A DNA stretch of 57,320 nucleotides from Brevundimonas subvibrioides (GCF_002280785.1 NZ_NCEQ01000016.1:1-57320), one strand, 5' to 3'; positions 27,338-36,727 are shown, counted from the stretch's first letter. Notes: generated by a model from the sequence alone, not told the origin. Numbers and translations: made by a program.

Positions 27338-28579
27338 ATGACGCAGCTGGATCTCAGGAAGAAGTTGTCGGTGCTGGCCGATGCAGCCAAATACGACGCC
27401 TCATGTTCCTCTTCGGGCACGTCGAAGCGCGACAGCCTTGGCGGCAAGGGCATCGGTTCCACCGAGGGCATGGGCATCTGTCACGCCTATACGCCGGACG
27501 GGCGGTGCGTTTCCCTGCTCAAGATCCTGCTGACGAACTTCTGCATCTATGACTGCGTCTATTGCATCAACCGCGTGTCCTCGAACGTGCAGCGGGCGCG
27601 GTTCAGCGTGGACGAGGTCGTCGAGCTGACGCTCAACTTCTATCGCCGCAACTATATCGAGGGTCTGTTCCTGTCGTCGGGGATCATCCGATCCGGCGAC
27701 TACACCATGGAACAGCTGGTGCTGGTCGCGAAGACGCTGCGCGAGGCGCATGACTTTCGCGGCTACATCCACCTGAAGCTGATCCCGGAGGCGGACCCGA
27801 AATTGGTCGAGGAGGCCGGGCTCTATGCCGATCGGCTGTCGGCCAATATCGAACTGCCGCGCGACGAGGCGATGGGGCGGTTCGCGCCGCAGAAGGATGT
27901 CGGGGTCATCAAGCAGGCGATGGCGAACGTCCGGTTGAAGATCGAGGCCGCGAAGCCGGCGAAGAAGGATCGCGCCAAGCCTCCGAAGTTCGCACCGGCG
28001 GGACAGTCGACCCAGCTGATCGTGGGCGCGGACGGGGCGCCGGACACCGAGATCCTGGCCCGCTCGGCGTCCCTGTATGGCGGCTACGGCCTGCGCCGCG
28101 TCTATTATTCCGCCTTCAGTCCCATCCCCGATTCCAGTTCCGCCCTGCCGCTGTCGAGGCCGCCGTTGATGCGGGAGCACCGGCTGTATCAGGCGGACTG
28201 GCTGATGCGGTTCTACGGGTTTTCCGCGCCGGAGATCGGGGAGGCGTCCACGGAGGGGATGCTGGATCTGGCGATCGATCCGAAGCTGGCCTGGGCGCTG
28301 AACCAGAGGGCGCAGTTTCCGGTCGATGTGAATACGGCGCCGCGCGAGATGCTGCTGCGCGTGCCGGGGCTGGGGGTGAAGTCGGTGGACCGGATGATCT
28401 CGGTGCGCCGCTATCGCACGCTGAGGCTGGAGGACATCGCGCGGCTGTGCCGGGGTATCGACAAGGTGCGGCCGTTCATCACGGCGCTGGACTGGACCCC
28501 GGGCGGGCTGACGGATGCGGTCGATCTGCGGCAACGGCTGGTCGGGGAGCCGAAGGCCGAGCAGTTGAGCCTGTTCTGA
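27338..28579 (+). CDS. Putative DNA repair radical SAM protein (rSAM_link_UDG family)
   Basis: A 413-residue protein of the TIGR03916-type family. It has the radical SAM cluster motif CIYDCVYC (CxxxCxxC) near residue 72, an N-terminal AKYDASCSSSGT motif, and a C-terminal helix-hairpin-helix DNA-binding region (NTAPREMLLRVPGLGVKSVD). The family is encoded beside a UdgX/DUF4130 protein, as here with a TGATG overlap, and is thought to act in DNA modification or repair; the reaction is not established. The best ribosome site (AAAAGGAA) is spaced for an out-of-frame ATG at 27331, seven bases before this start. Confidence 0.85.
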   Translation: MTQLDLRKKLSVLADAAKYDASCSSSGTSKRDSLGGKGIGSTEGMGICHAYTPDGRCVSLLKILLTNFCIYDCVYCINRVSSNVQRARFSVDEVVELTLNFYRRNYIEGLFLSSGIIRSGDYTMEQLVLVAKTLREAHDFRGYIHLKLIPEADPKLVEEAGLYADRLSANIELPRDEAMGRFAPQKDVGVIKQAMANVRLKIEAAKPAKKDRAKPPKFAPAGQSTQLIVGADGAPDTEILARSASLYGGYGLRRVYYSAFSPIPDSSSALPLSRPPLMREHRLYQADWLMRFYGFSAPEIGEASTEGMLDLAIDPKLAWALNQRAQFPVDVNTAPREMLLRVPGLGVKSVDRMISVRRYRTLRLEDIARLCRGIDKVRPFITALDWTPGGLTDAVDLRQRLVGEPKAEQLSLF

Positions 28580-30057
28580 TGCCGATCGCTGAACTGGCGC
28601 ACGAGACGGATTTCGACGGGTGGCGGAAGGCTGCGCGGGCGTTCCGGCTGGCCGGGGCGGAGCCGGCGGCTGTGCGGTTCGTGGTGGCGGGGAGTGCGGG
28701 GGAGACCGGATCGTTATTCGACTCCGCTCATCCCCGCTTTCGCGGGGATGAGCGGAAAGAGAAAGAGATCCAGTTCACCGTGGCCAAAGCCTTCGTGGAC
28801 GTGGCGCAGGAGGTGATCCTGCACCGTTCCACCGACCGGTTCGATCTGCTGTACCGCCTGCTGTGGCGGCTCAGGGACGAGCCGGATCTGATGAAGGTGG
28901 TGTCGGATCGCGATGTCGCCGACGCGATGGAGCGGGCCAAGAACGTCAGCCGGGCCTCGCACAAGATGAAGGCCTTCGTGCGCTTCCGGGCCATTCAGGA
29001 TGAGGCGGGCGAGACCTATGTCGCCTGGTTCGAGCCGGCGCATCGGGTGCTGGAGAAGACTTCGGGCTTCTTCGTGCGGCGGTTCACGACGATGCGATGG
29101 TCGATCCTGACGCCGGACGGATCCTGTTTCTGGGGCCCCGCCTCCGCGGGGACGAGCGGGGGTGAATTGTCCTTCGGGCCGCCTGCGAATGCGGCCGACG
29201 CGCCGCAGGACGACGAGATCGAGGAGTTCTGGAAGACCTACTACGCCTCGACCTTCAATCCGGCCCGGCTGAAGGTCCGGACGATGCAGGGCGAGATGCC
29301 CAAACGGTACTGGAAGAACCTGCCGGAGGCATCGCTGATCGCGGAACTGGTCGCCGCGTCACACGCTCGAACCGAAGTCATGGTCGCCAGTCCGCACACC
29401 GAGCCCAATGCACGCCTCGCCAAAGCCATCGCCCGCTCCGTGCGCGATGGATCGTATGAGGAGGGTTTCGTGGCGTCCGATCTGGAAGCGCTGCGGCACG
29501 GGGTGCAGGCCTGCCGCCGATGCCCCCTCTATAGTGATGCGACGCAAGGCGTTTGCGGCGAGGGACCGAAGAAGGCGCGGTTGATGATCGTGGGCGAGCA
29601 ACCGGGCGATCAGGAGGATCTGGTCGGGCGGCCCTTCGCAGGGCCGGCGGGCGAGGTGCTGGATGCGGCGCTGGAGGAGGCGGGGATCGACAGGGCGGAG
29701 GTCTATGTCACCAACGCGGTGAAACACTTCAAGCATGAGCCGCGCGGCAAGCGGCGGCTGCACAGGACGCCGGCAACCAGCGAGGTCTCGGCCTGTCGTT
29801 GGTGGCTGGATCAGGAGCGGCGGCTGGTGCGGCCGAAGGTGACCCTGGCGCTGGGCGGTACGGCGGCGCTGGGCCTGCTGGGTCGGCCCGTTGCGGTGAC
29901 CCGGGAGCGGGGCCAGCGGCTGTCGCTGTCCGATGGATCGACGGCGATGATCACGGTCCATCCCGCCTATCTGCTGCGCATTCCCGATGCGGAGGCCAGG
30001 GGGCGTGAGCGGGCTCTGTTCGTGCGCGATCTCAAGGCGGTGCGCGATCTTCTGTAG
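28579..30057 (+). CDS. udgX: DUF4130-UdgX fusion, uracil-DNA crosslinking glycosylase-like
   Basis: A 492-residue fusion. Residues about 1-265 are the DUF4130/TIGR03915 region; residues about 300-490 are a UdgX-type domain with motif EQPGD (340-344), LVGRPFAGPAG and KRRLH (391-395). His395 corresponds to the His by which mycobacterial UdgX bonds covalently to uracil-DNA. The pair CRRCP plus later Cys fits the iron-sulfur cluster of the family. Two intergenic-type palindromes (28724-28755 and 29136-29151) lie in frame within the DUF4130 part, encoding HPRFRGDER and GPASAGTSG inserts. Coupled to the radical SAM gene by TGATG. Confidence 0.88.
   Translation: MPIAELAHETDFDGWRKAARAFRLAGAEPAAVRFVVAGSAGETGSLFDSAHPRFRGDERKEKEIQFTVAKAFVDVAQEVILHRSTDRFDLLYRLLWRLRDEPDLMKVVSDRDVADAMERAKNVSRASHKMKAFVRFRAIQDEAGETYVAWFEPAHRVLEKTSGFFVRRFTTMRWSILTPDGSCFWGPASAGTSGGELSFGPPANAADAPQDDEIEEFWKTYYASTFNPARLKVRTMQGEMPKRYWKNLPEASLIAELVAASHARTEVMVASPHTEPNARLAKAIARSVRDGSYEEGFVASDLEALRHGVQACRRCPLYSDATQGVCGEGPKKARLMIVGEQPGDQEDLVGRPFAGPAGEVLDAALEEAGIDRAEVYVTNAVKHFKHEPRGKRRLHRTPATSEVSACRWWLDQERRLVRPKVTLALGGTAALGLLGRPVAVTRERGQRLSLSDGSTAMITVHPAYLLRIPDAEARGRERALFVRDLKAVRDLL
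28724..28755. repeat. REP-like palindrome inside coding sequence
   Basis: Perfect 14-base arms CCGCTCATCCCCGC / GCGGGGATGAGCGG around TTTC. It is in frame in the DUF4130-UdgX gene, adding about 11 codons. Same CCCCGC...GCGGGG core as the intergenic repeat at 13627-13747. Confidence 0.9.
29131..29152. repeat. Second REP-like palindrome in the same gene
   Basis: CCCCGC-CTCC-GCGGGG at 29136-29151, with flanks TGGGG before and ACGAGCGG after that resemble the repeat family's outer arms. In frame; falls where family members have a short loop after the LTPDG segment. Confidence 0.7.
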
Positions 30058-30164
30058 CCTTCGCGTAACGGCTGTTGCCCAAGTAAGACGGCCCGTCTTC
30101 CATACGGTTTCGACACGGCGTTCGGGCATGGGCGATTCGCCCGGGCTCGTCTAAGGGTGGGCCT

Positions 30165-31283
30165 ATGAGGACGGCCGATTTCCACATCGAGGACGCCAGG
30201 GGCGACGCGACCGTGCTGAAGCTCACGGGCGACTGGACGACCATGGGTCTCAACCAGGCCGCGATCCGTCTCGGGGAAAGTCTGCGCGGCTACAGCATCG
30301 AACACGTCGATCTGAGCGAACTGGGCCGGTTCGACACGGCAGGCGCCCTGGCCCTGGTGCAGGCGTCGAATTTCACCATGCCCGCCAACGCCTTCGACAC
30401 GCGTCCAGAGGCGGGCCGCATCTATGCGATGGTCGAGGCGCTGGAGCGGCAGAGCGCCGAACCGCCGAAACGCCAGTCGCCCCTGGTGCTCATCTTCTCC
30501 AAGATCGGCCATGGCGTGCACGACGCTGCGGCCGAAATGCTGTTGTCGATGGCCTTCCTGGGTCGGCTGATGGGAGCGACGGGCTCCGCCTTCCGGCATC
30601 CCGGCGCCATCCGCTGGCCCGCCTGGGTGAGCCAGGCGGAGCGGTCGGGCCTGGACGCCCTGCCGATCATCGCCGTGACCAACTTCTTCATCGGGGCGGT
30701 CATCGCCTTCCTCGGAGCCGATCTGCTGACCCAGTTCGGGGCGGGCGTCTTCACCGTGCAGCTGGTGGCCGTAGCCGTGCTGCGGGAACTCGGCGTCCTC
30801 ATCACCGCGATCCTGCTGGCGGGGCGCTCTTCCTCGTCCTTCGCGGCCGAGATCGGCTCGATGCGGATGAGCCAGGAGGTGGACGCGATGCAGGTGATGG
30901 GGGTCAACCCGTTCCAGGCCCTGGTCATCCCTCGCCTGGCCGCCATGCTCGTCATGGTGCCATTGCTGACCTTCATCGGGATGGTCTCGGGCTTCCTGGG
31001 GGGGATGCTGGTGGTCTGGAGTCAGCTCGACTACGGCCCCGCCTTCTTCCTCCAGCGCGTCAGCGAAGACCCGGACATGGGGACCCACCTGATGGTGGGG
31101 CTGGTCAAGGCCCCCGTCTTCGCCGTCGTCATCGCGGCCATCGGTTGCCGTCAGGGCATGGCCGTCGCCGGGGACGTGGAAAGCCTGGGACGCCGGGTCA
31201 CTGCGGCGGTCGTGCAGGCGATCTTCGCCATCATCGCCCTGGACGCCGTGTTCGCCCTGATCTTCCTGGAGCTGAACCTGTGA
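30165..31283 (+). CDS. mlaE: MlaE-type ABC permease with N-terminal STAS-like domain
   Basis: A 372-residue inner membrane permease of the MlaE family. Residues about 1-100 resemble a STAS domain (VLKLTGDWTTMGL, HVDLSELGRFDTAGALAL), here fused rather than encoded separately as MlaB. The rest has about five membrane helices and the conserved ELGVLITAILLAGRSSSSFA and EIGSMRMSQEVDAMQVMG coupling region. It moves phospholipids between inner and outer membranes with MlaF and MlaD. GTGA overlap with mlaF. Confidence 0.92.
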   Translation: MRTADFHIEDARGDATVLKLTGDWTTMGLNQAAIRLGESLRGYSIEHVDLSELGRFDTAGALALVQASNFTMPANAFDTRPEAGRIYAMVEALERQSAEPPKRQSPLVLIFSKIGHGVHDAAAEMLLSMAFLGRLMGATGSAFRHPGAIRWPAWVSQAERSGLDALPIIAVTNFFIGAVIAFLGADLLTQFGAGVFTVQLVAVAVLRELGVLITAILLAGRSSSSFAAEIGSMRMSQEVDAMQVMGVNPFQALVIPRLAAMLVMVPLLTFIGMVSGFLGGMLVVWSQLDYGPAFFLQRVSEDPDMGTHLMVGLVKAPVFAVVIAAIGCRQGMAVAGDVESLGRRVTAAVVQAIFAIIALDAVFALIFLELNL

Positions 31284-32098
31284 AGGCGGCCCGGACGACA
31301 ACAGGCGCGGCCCACGACGCGTCGGGCGTCAAAACGCCGGAGACCCTGATCGAAGTGCGCGGTTTGCTGAGCCAGTTCGGCGACCAGGTGATCCACCGCG
31401 ACCTCGATCTGGACGTCATGCGCGGCGAGGTTCTGGGCGTCGTCGGCGGGTCGGGCACAGGCAAGACGGTGCTGCTGAACTCCATCATCGGACTGAAAGA
31501 GCCGGAGGGCGGCTCCATCAGGATTTTCGGCCATGATGTCGGTGGCGCGACCGACGCGGAACGCGCCGACGTCGAGCGACGCACCGGCGTCCTGTTCCAG
31601 CAGGGAGCCTTGTTCAGTTCGCTGACCGTGCTGGAGAACGTCGCCTCTCCCATGGTCGAGCACACGAAGCTGCCGAAGGGGACGATCCGCGAACTGGCCG
31701 AGATGAAGATCGCCATGGTCGGTCTCAAACCCGAGAGCCACCACCAGAAGCCCGCCGAATTGTCGGGCGGAATGCGCAAGCGCGTGGGTCTGGCCCGCGC
31801 CCTGTCGCTGGATCCCGAACTGATCTTCCTCGACGAGCCGACGGCGGGACTGGATCCGATCGGGGCGGCGGCGTTTGACGAACTGATCCGCAAGTTGTCG
31901 GACGATCTGGGTCTGACTGTTTTCATGATCACGCACGATTTGGATAGTCTGTACGCCATCTGCGACAAGGTCGCGGTGCTGGCCGACAAGCGGGTGATCG
32001 AGAAGGCCACGGTGCAGGAGCTGGAGAAATCCGACCACCCGTGGATCAAGGAATATTTCCTGGGGCCGCGCGGACGCGCGGCGACCAAGGCTGCGTAG
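31280..32098 (+). CDS. mlaF: MlaF-type ABC ATPase
   Basis: A 272-residue ATPase. Walker A GGSGTGKT (56-63), signature LSGGMRKRVGLARA, Walker B LIFLDEPTAGLDP and the switch His in MITHDLDS are all intact. Start is the GTG overlapping the mlaE stop, which avoids a long upstream shadow. It powers the MlaE permease. mlaD follows after 9 bases. Confidence 0.92.
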   Translation: MKAARTTTGAAHDASGVKTPETLIEVRGLLSQFGDQVIHRDLDLDVMRGEVLGVVGGSGTGKTVLLNSIIGLKEPEGGSIRIFGHDVGGATDAERADVERRTGVLFQQGALFSSLTVLENVASPMVEHTKLPKGTIRELAEMKIAMVGLKPESHHQKPAELSGGMRKRVGLARALSLDPELIFLDEPTAGLDPIGAAAFDELIRKLSDDLGLTVFMITHDLDSLYAICDKVAVLADKRVIEKATVQELEKSDHPWIKEYFLGPRGRAATKAA

Positions 32099-32107
32099 GG
32101 ACAGACG

Positions 32108-33046
32108 ATGGAACGAGACGCACACTACGCCGCCGTGGGCATAGCCACCGTCGCCCTGCTGGCGGCGCTGGCGGTGTTCGCCATCTGGCTGGCCCGGCTG
32201 CAGTTCAACGACGACTACGACATCTACGACATCGTCTTCTACGGGCCGGTGCGCGGGCTGTCGGAGGGCGGCGAGGTGCACTTCAACGGCATCCGGGTCG
32301 GGGAGGTCACCGACCTGAATCTGGACCCGGAAAAGGGCGACCAGGTCATCGCCCGGGTACGGTTGAACGGCACGACGCCGGTGCGGGTGACCTCGCGGGC
32401 CCAGCTGGAGCCGCAGGGCATCACGGGCCTGAACTACATCCAGATCACCGCCGGTACGGACGGCAGCGCCCTGTTGAAGACCCAGTATCCGGACAATGTC
32501 GTGCCGGTGATCCAGTCGCAGCCGTCGCCGATCGCCGAACTGCTGTCGGGCTCCGGCACGGTTCTGGCCCAGACCGTGGATGCGCTGAACCGGATCAACC
32601 GGGTGCTGTCGGACGACAATATCCGCAGCTTCTCGACCAGTCTGAAGAACGTCGAGGCGCTGTCGACCGAGCTGGAAGCGCGCAAGGGCATGTTCGAGGA
32701 CCTTGAGAAGGCGCTGGAGAACGCCAACGGCGCCATCGCCGAATACCGCGCCCTGGGCGTCGACGCGCGGCGCCTCGTCAACGAGGACGGCGCGGAGGCG
32801 GTCCGGAACATCAACCAGGCGACGGCTGATGCGCGCGAGGCCATCGCCTCGATCAACCGTACGGCCAACGCCATCGAGGGTCCGGCCGGCGAGTTCGCCA
32901 CGACCGGCGTGCCGCAGCTGCTGGAGGCGATCCAGGGGCTGCAGGAGGCGACGGAATCCCTGCAAGGACTGGTGGACGACGTGCGCGCCAGCCCGCGTGA
33001 CTTCATCTCCCGCCCGCCGTCCCAGGAACTGGAGGTCCAGCCGTGA
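32108..33046 (+). CDS. mlaD: MlaD-type MCE substrate-binding protein
   Basis: A 312-residue protein with one N-terminal membrane anchor (about 9-30) and an MCE domain (about 38-118; FYGPVRGLSEGGEVHFNGIR, ITGLNYIQITAG), followed by a long helical tail to residue 300. MCE proteins form hexameric rings that pass lipids through the periplasm. Overlaps the next lipoprotein gene by 4 bases (GTGA). Confidence 0.92.
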   Translation: MERDAHYAAVGIATVALLAALAVFAIWLARLQFNDDYDIYDIVFYGPVRGLSEGGEVHFNGIRVGEVTDLNLDPEKGDQVIARVRLNGTTPVRVTSRAQLEPQGITGLNYIQITAGTDGSALLKTQYPDNVVPVIQSQPSPIAELLSGSGTVLAQTVDALNRINRVLSDDNIRSFSTSLKNVEALSTELEARKGMFEDLEKALENANGAIAEYRALGVDARRLVNEDGAEAVRNINQATADAREAIASINRTANAIEGPAGEFATTGVPQLLEAIQGLQEATESLQGLVDDVRASPRDFISRPPSQELEVQP

Positions 33047-33648
33047 TCCGCACCCTCGCTCTCGCGGCCCTCGCCGCCGCCTCCCTGTCCGGATGCGCGC
33101 TTCTGTCGTCGCCGGACCCGGTGCAGCTGTATCGCTTCGGTGACGCGGCGGGCCCGGTCGCGGCGTCGGTCGCCTCGCCGGTGCAGATCAAGCTGCGCGC
33201 GCTCGAGATGCCGCAGGCTTCGCAGGGCGACCGGCTGCTGGGCGTCACCGGATCCGAAGCGGCCTATATCGCCGGCGCACGCTGGGTCTCGCCGGCCCTG
33301 ATGCTGTACAGCGACGCGCTGGAAACCCGCTTCGGTTCCCAGGCGCGGACGGTCCGTCTGATCGGCCGGCGTGAGCTGACGCCGACGACGCGCCTGCTGG
33401 ACGTCGACGTGCGCGCGTTCGAGACCCGCTATGACTACGCCGGGGCGGCGCCGACGGTAGTGATCACGGTGCGGGCGCGGCTGCTGCGCTTCCCGGAGCG
33501 GACCGTGGTGTCGGAACAGACCTTCACGGTCAGCCAGCCGGCCGGCGAGAACCGGGTCTCGGCCATCGTCGAGGCCTATGACCTGGCGACACGGGATGTG
33601 AACACGCAGATCGTGGCCTGGACCGACGCGAACGCGACCACGAACTAG
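33043..33648 (+). CDS. ABC-type transport auxiliary lipoprotein (PqiC/DUF330-like)
   Basis: A 201-residue lipoprotein with lipobox LSGC (Cys about 18) and the family features PDPVQLYRFG and SDALETRFGSQARTV. Such lipoproteins accompany MCE transport systems at the outer membrane. GTG start overlaps the mlaD stop. It is the last gene of the operon and its stop overlaps the stop of the convergent gene at 33645. Confidence 0.88.
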   Translation: MIRTLALAALAAASLSGCALLSSPDPVQLYRFGDAAGPVAASVASPVQIKLRALEMPQASQGDRLLGVTGSEAAYIAGARWVSPALMLYSDALETRFGSQARTVRLIGRRELTPTTRLLDVDVRAFETRYDYAGAAPTVVITVRARLLRFPERTVVSEQTFTVSQPAGENRVSAIVEAYDLATRDVNTQIVAWTDANATTN

Positions 33649-34907
33649 GCTGCCAGGGCGGCGCCCGGGGCGGCCGCCGCGCGGGCCTCGAGCTCGGCGC
33701 GGCGGCCCTGGGCGGCCGAGAGTTCATGACCCGCGGCGGTGATGCTCCCGGTCAGGGCGGACGAGGCGTTCGACAGCCGAACGCGGTCGGGGCGGACCTT
33801 CTTCGGCCGTTTTCCCGCGAGGCCCAGGGCATCCTGCCAGTCGGCGCGCCAGGCCTCGACGCCGTCGCAGACCTGTTTGAGCACCGCCGGGGCGCGGCAG
33901 TCGGCATTCTGGGCCGCGCGCAGCAGAGGCAGGCGACCGATCGCCGTGGCGCGAAGGGCCTCCAGGGCGACGAGCCTGGTTTCCAGCGGATGAGGCAGTG
34001 AGGCGACGGGCGCGGGCGGCGGTGCGGGTTCGGTTTGCAGCCCGGCGTCCGGGACCGGAGACGCCTCCGGTGCAATCATCACCTCAGGTTCGGCGGACGC
34101 TTCCGCGACGACCCCGGCATTGGCCGGCGCGTCTTCCGGGGGTTCGACCGCGGCGATGAGGTCTTCGGCGACGGGTGCGTCTTCGGCGTCCGGCGGAAGG
34201 ATCGGGTCGGTCGCCCGCGCTTCCCCGGTCGGCGCGATTTCGACGTGGTCGTCGACAGTCTCGACCTGTCCCGGTTCGGTCGTGTCCTCGACGGGCGAGA
34301 CGGGAGTTCCGTCGTCGGCCTGGGCCTCGACCTGTTCGTGGACCTCTTCGGTCGGTTGGGGCGTCTCGACCTCGGCCGAGGGCGCCGCGGATTCAACGGT
34401 GGCGGGCGCCGGGGTCTGGTTGTCCAGCCAGATTCGCGCGGCGGCGATATGGGCGTCCAGTTCGGCGATGGCGTCTCGGGTTTCGGACCACAGGGTCTCC
34501 AGCGCCGTGCTCTTGCGAGCCAGGGCGCCGGCGCGGTCGCCGAGGTCGGAGGCGGACCGGGCCACGGCGGCGGCCGCGGAGTCCCAGGCGGCGCGGAAGG
34601 CCTTCAACCGCTTGCCTCGACTGTCGAACAGTCCTGCGAGGCCGCCGCGCGGCTCCAGCCGGGCGGGATCGAGGCCGGCGACGCTGCCGCGGACCTGATC
34701 CAGCAGAAGCAGGCATTCGCCGAGGTCGCCGCTGCGGGTCTCGGCCAGGGCGCGGTCGTTCAGCGAGGCGAGGGCGGCGCGGGCGTCCTCGCCGAAGGCG
34801 GCGCAGGTCTCGGGCTCGTCGACGATGGTGTAGCGCAGCGTGGCCACGCGTTCGGGATCCGGCCTTGGCGCGCCGCCCGGCGGACTGATCGACCCCGCAA
34901 CATCCAT
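33645..34907 (-). CDS. Acidic two-part hypothetical protein
   Basis: A 420-residue cytoplasmic protein. Residues about 1-170 are helical with RGGLAGLFDSRGKRLKAFRA, faintly like the start of TelA/toxic-anion-resistance proteins; residues 170-300 are a Glu/Pro/Val-rich low-complexity linker; residues 310-420 form another helical domain with three Cys. No signal peptide or membrane segment. The TelA resemblance is weak and not used for the call. It ends against the Mla operon and its ATG at 34907 stands 43 bases after nothing but spacer from scoB. Confidence 0.65.
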   Translation of the reverse strand: MDVAGSISPPGGAPRPDPERVATLRYTIVDEPETCAAFGEDARAALASLNDRALAETRSGDLGECLLLLDQVRGSVAGLDPARLEPRGGLAGLFDSRGKRLKAFRAAWDSAAAAVARSASDLGDRAGALARKSTALETLWSETRDAIAELDAHIAAARIWLDNQTPAPATVESAAPSAEVETPQPTEEVHEQVEAQADDGTPVSPVEDTTEPGQVETVDDHVEIAPTGEARATDPILPPDAEDAPVAEDLIAAVEPPEDAPANAGVVAEASAEPEVMIAPEASPVPDAGLQTEPAPPPAPVASLPHPLETRLVALEALRATAIGRLPLLRAAQNADCRAPAVLKQVCDGVEAWRADWQDALGLAGKRPKKVRPDRVRLSNASSALTGSITAAGHELSAAQGRRAELEARAAAAPGAALAA

Positions 34908-34949
34908 GTCACCCTCCGTCGCGGCCTCTTCGTGCCGATCCCGGACTAA

Positions 34950-35609
34950 CTATGCCGCAGCTTTCAGGGATTGGGAAACCGTGTAGGTCGCCTCGGTCCT
35001 GGCGGCGACTTCCTCGAGGGTCACGCCGTTGGCCAGTTCGATCAGTTCTAGGCCCGCGCCGTCCGGCTTCACGTCGAAGACAGCGAGGTCGGTGATGATG
35101 CGGCTGACCACCCCTGTGCCGGTCAGGGGCAGGGAGCAGGCCTTCAGGACCTTGGACTGGCCGTGCTTGTTGGCGTGTTCCATGACGACCACGACGCGCT
35201 TCACGCCCGCGACCAGGTCCATGGCGCCGCCCATCCCCTTCACCAGCTTGCCCGGGATCATCCAGTTGGCGATGTCGCCGTTCTCGGCCACCTCCATGGC
35301 GCCCAGGATGGACAGGTTGATGTGGCCGCCGCGGATCATGGCGAAGCTGTCGGCCGAGGAGAAATAGGCGCTCTCGGGGATCTCGGTGATCGTCTGCTTG
35401 CCCGCGTTGATCAGGTCGGCGTCAACGTCCTCGTCATAGGGGAAGGGCCCCATGCCGAGCATGCCGTTCTCGGACTGGAGGGTGACCTCCATGCCGGCGG
35501 GAATATAGTTGGCGACCAGGGTCGGGATGCCGATGCCCAGGTTCACATAGAAACCGTCCTGCAGTTCCTGGGCGGCGCGTTCGGCGAGCTGTTCGCGGGT
35601 GCGGGGCAT
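34950..35609 (-). CDS. scoB: 3-oxoacid CoA-transferase subunit B
   Basis: A 219-residue beta subunit. The catalytic Glu lies in [10 protein letters not shown] (Glu47), the hallmark of family I CoA-transferases; [14 protein letters not shown] is also conserved. With ScoA it would move CoA from succinyl-CoA to a 3-oxoacid such as acetoacetate. A 3-oxoadipate specificity cannot be excluded. Its ATG follows the preceding gene by one base (TGACATG). Confidence 0.9.
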   Translation of the reverse strand: MPRTREQLAERAAQELQDGFYVNLGIGIPTLVANYIPAGMEVTLQSENGMLGMGPFPYDEDVDADLINAGKQTITEIPESAYFSSADSFAMIRGGHINLSILGAMEVAENGDIANWMIPGKLVKGMGGAMDLVAGVKRVVVVMEHANKHGQSKVLKACSLPLTGTGVVSRIITDLAVFDVKPDGAGLELIELANGVTLEEVAARTEATYTVSQSLKAAA

Positions 35610-35610
35610 G

Positions 35611-36021
35611 TCAGGAGTCTCCGGAAAGGGATTGGGGCAGGGGGCTGACGCCCCGGTCGGCGAAGACGCGTTTGGCGACGCGAAGGGCGTTGGTGGCGGC
35701 GGGGAAGCCGGCGTAGATCGCGACCTGCATCAGGGCCTCGACGATCTCCTGCGGCGTCACGCCGACCGAGAGTGCGCCGTTGATGTGGCCCTTCAGCTGA
35801 TCGACGGGGTGGCCGAGCGCGGCCAAGGCGCCTAGCGTGACCATCTGGCGGCTCTTCGGATCGAGGCCGGGGCGGCTCATCATCTCGCCATAGCCGAACT
35901 CCACCATCATGTCGGCGAAGTCGGGAGCGATCGGGGCCATGCCCTTGCGCAGGGCGCCTTCGAGGCCCGGATCGAGGGTCGCCATATAGGCCGCGCCGCG
36001 GTCGGCGCGTTGGGCGGTCAT
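35611..36021 (-). CDS. Carboxymuconolactone decarboxylase-family protein
   Basis: A 136-residue AhpD/CMD-fold protein with [20 protein letters not shown] and [19 protein letters not shown], matching the gamma-CMD-like family. It lacks an obvious CxxC peroxidase pair, so it is not an AhpD-type reductase. It sits between scoA and scoB with TGACATG junctions on both sides. That position hints at the beta-ketoadipate pathway (PcaC-like), but CMD-family proteins have many roles. Start ATG 36021 chosen from the junction with scoA. Confidence 0.8.
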   Translation of the reverse strand: MTAQRADRGAAYMATLDPGLEGALRKGMAPIAPDFADMMVEFGYGEMMSRPGLDPKSRQMVTLGALAALGHPVDQLKGHINGALSVGVTPQEIVEALMQVAIYAGFPAATNALRVAKRVFADRGVSPLPQSLSGDS

Positions 36022-36022
36022 G

Positions 36023-36727
36023 TCAGGCGTCCGCATGCTGGCGGATGGTGCGCTGTTCGATGCGCTTTTCGAACGTGCCGACGAACAGGCGATCGACATA
36101 GACGCCGGGCGTGTGGATGTTGTCGGGATCCAGCGAGCCGACGGGGACGATTTCCTCGACCTCGACGACGGTGACCTTGCCGGCCGTGGCCATCATCGGG
36201 TTGAAGTTGCGGGCCGTCTTGCGGAAGACGAGATTGCCGCGCTCGTCGGCCTTCCACGCCTTGACGATGGCAAGGTCGGCGACGAGGGCGGTCTCCATGA
36301 CATAGTCGCGGCCGTCGAAGTTGCGGACTTCCTTGCCCTCGGCGACCAGGGTGCCGACGCCGGTAGCGGTGAAGAAGGCCGGGATGCCGGCGCCGCCAGC
36401 GCGGATGCGCTCGGCCAGGGTGCCCTGGGGGTTGAACTCCAGCTGCAACTCTCCGGCCAGGTACTGGCGCTCGAACTCCTTGTTCTCGCCGACGTAGGAC
36501 GAGATCATCCTGGCGATCTGGCGCGTCTCCAGAAGCTGGCCGAGGCCGAAGCCGTCGACGCCCGCATTGTTGGAGATGACGGTAAGCCCCGTCACCCCGG
36601 CGGCCTTGAGACCCGCGATCAGGTTCTCGGGGATGCCACACAGGCCGAAGCCGCCGGACATGACGGTCATGCCGTCAAAGGTCAGGCCCTCGAGCGCCGC
36701 TTTGGCGTCGGCGTAGATCTTGCGCAT
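36023..36727 (-). CDS. scoA: 3-oxoacid CoA-transferase subunit A
   Basis: A 234-residue alpha subunit with the CoA-binding loop [14 protein letters not shown] (24-37) and [11 protein letters not shown]. Start ATG 36727 has GAGGAAGCG directly before it; the longer frame to 36832 has no ribosome site. First gene of scoA-CMD-scoB. Acts in the cytoplasm in ketone body or aromatic acid use. Confidence 0.9.
   Translation of the reverse strand: MRKIYADAKAALEGLTFDGMTVMSGGFGLCGIPENLIAGLKAAGVTGLTVISNNAGVDGFGLGQLLETRQIARMISSYVGENKEFERQYLAGELQLEFNPQGTLAERIRAGGAGIPAFFTATGVGTLVAEGKEVRNFDGRDYVMETALVADLAIVKAWKADERGNLVFRKTARNFNPMMATAGKVTVVEVEEIVPVGSLDPDNIHTPGVYVDRLFVGTFEKRIEQRTIRQHADA

Noticed and set aside
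33645..34907. Tellurite/toxic anion resistance (TelA) assignment
   Set aside because: Only a short helical segment looks similar; length, linker and C-terminal half do not fit.
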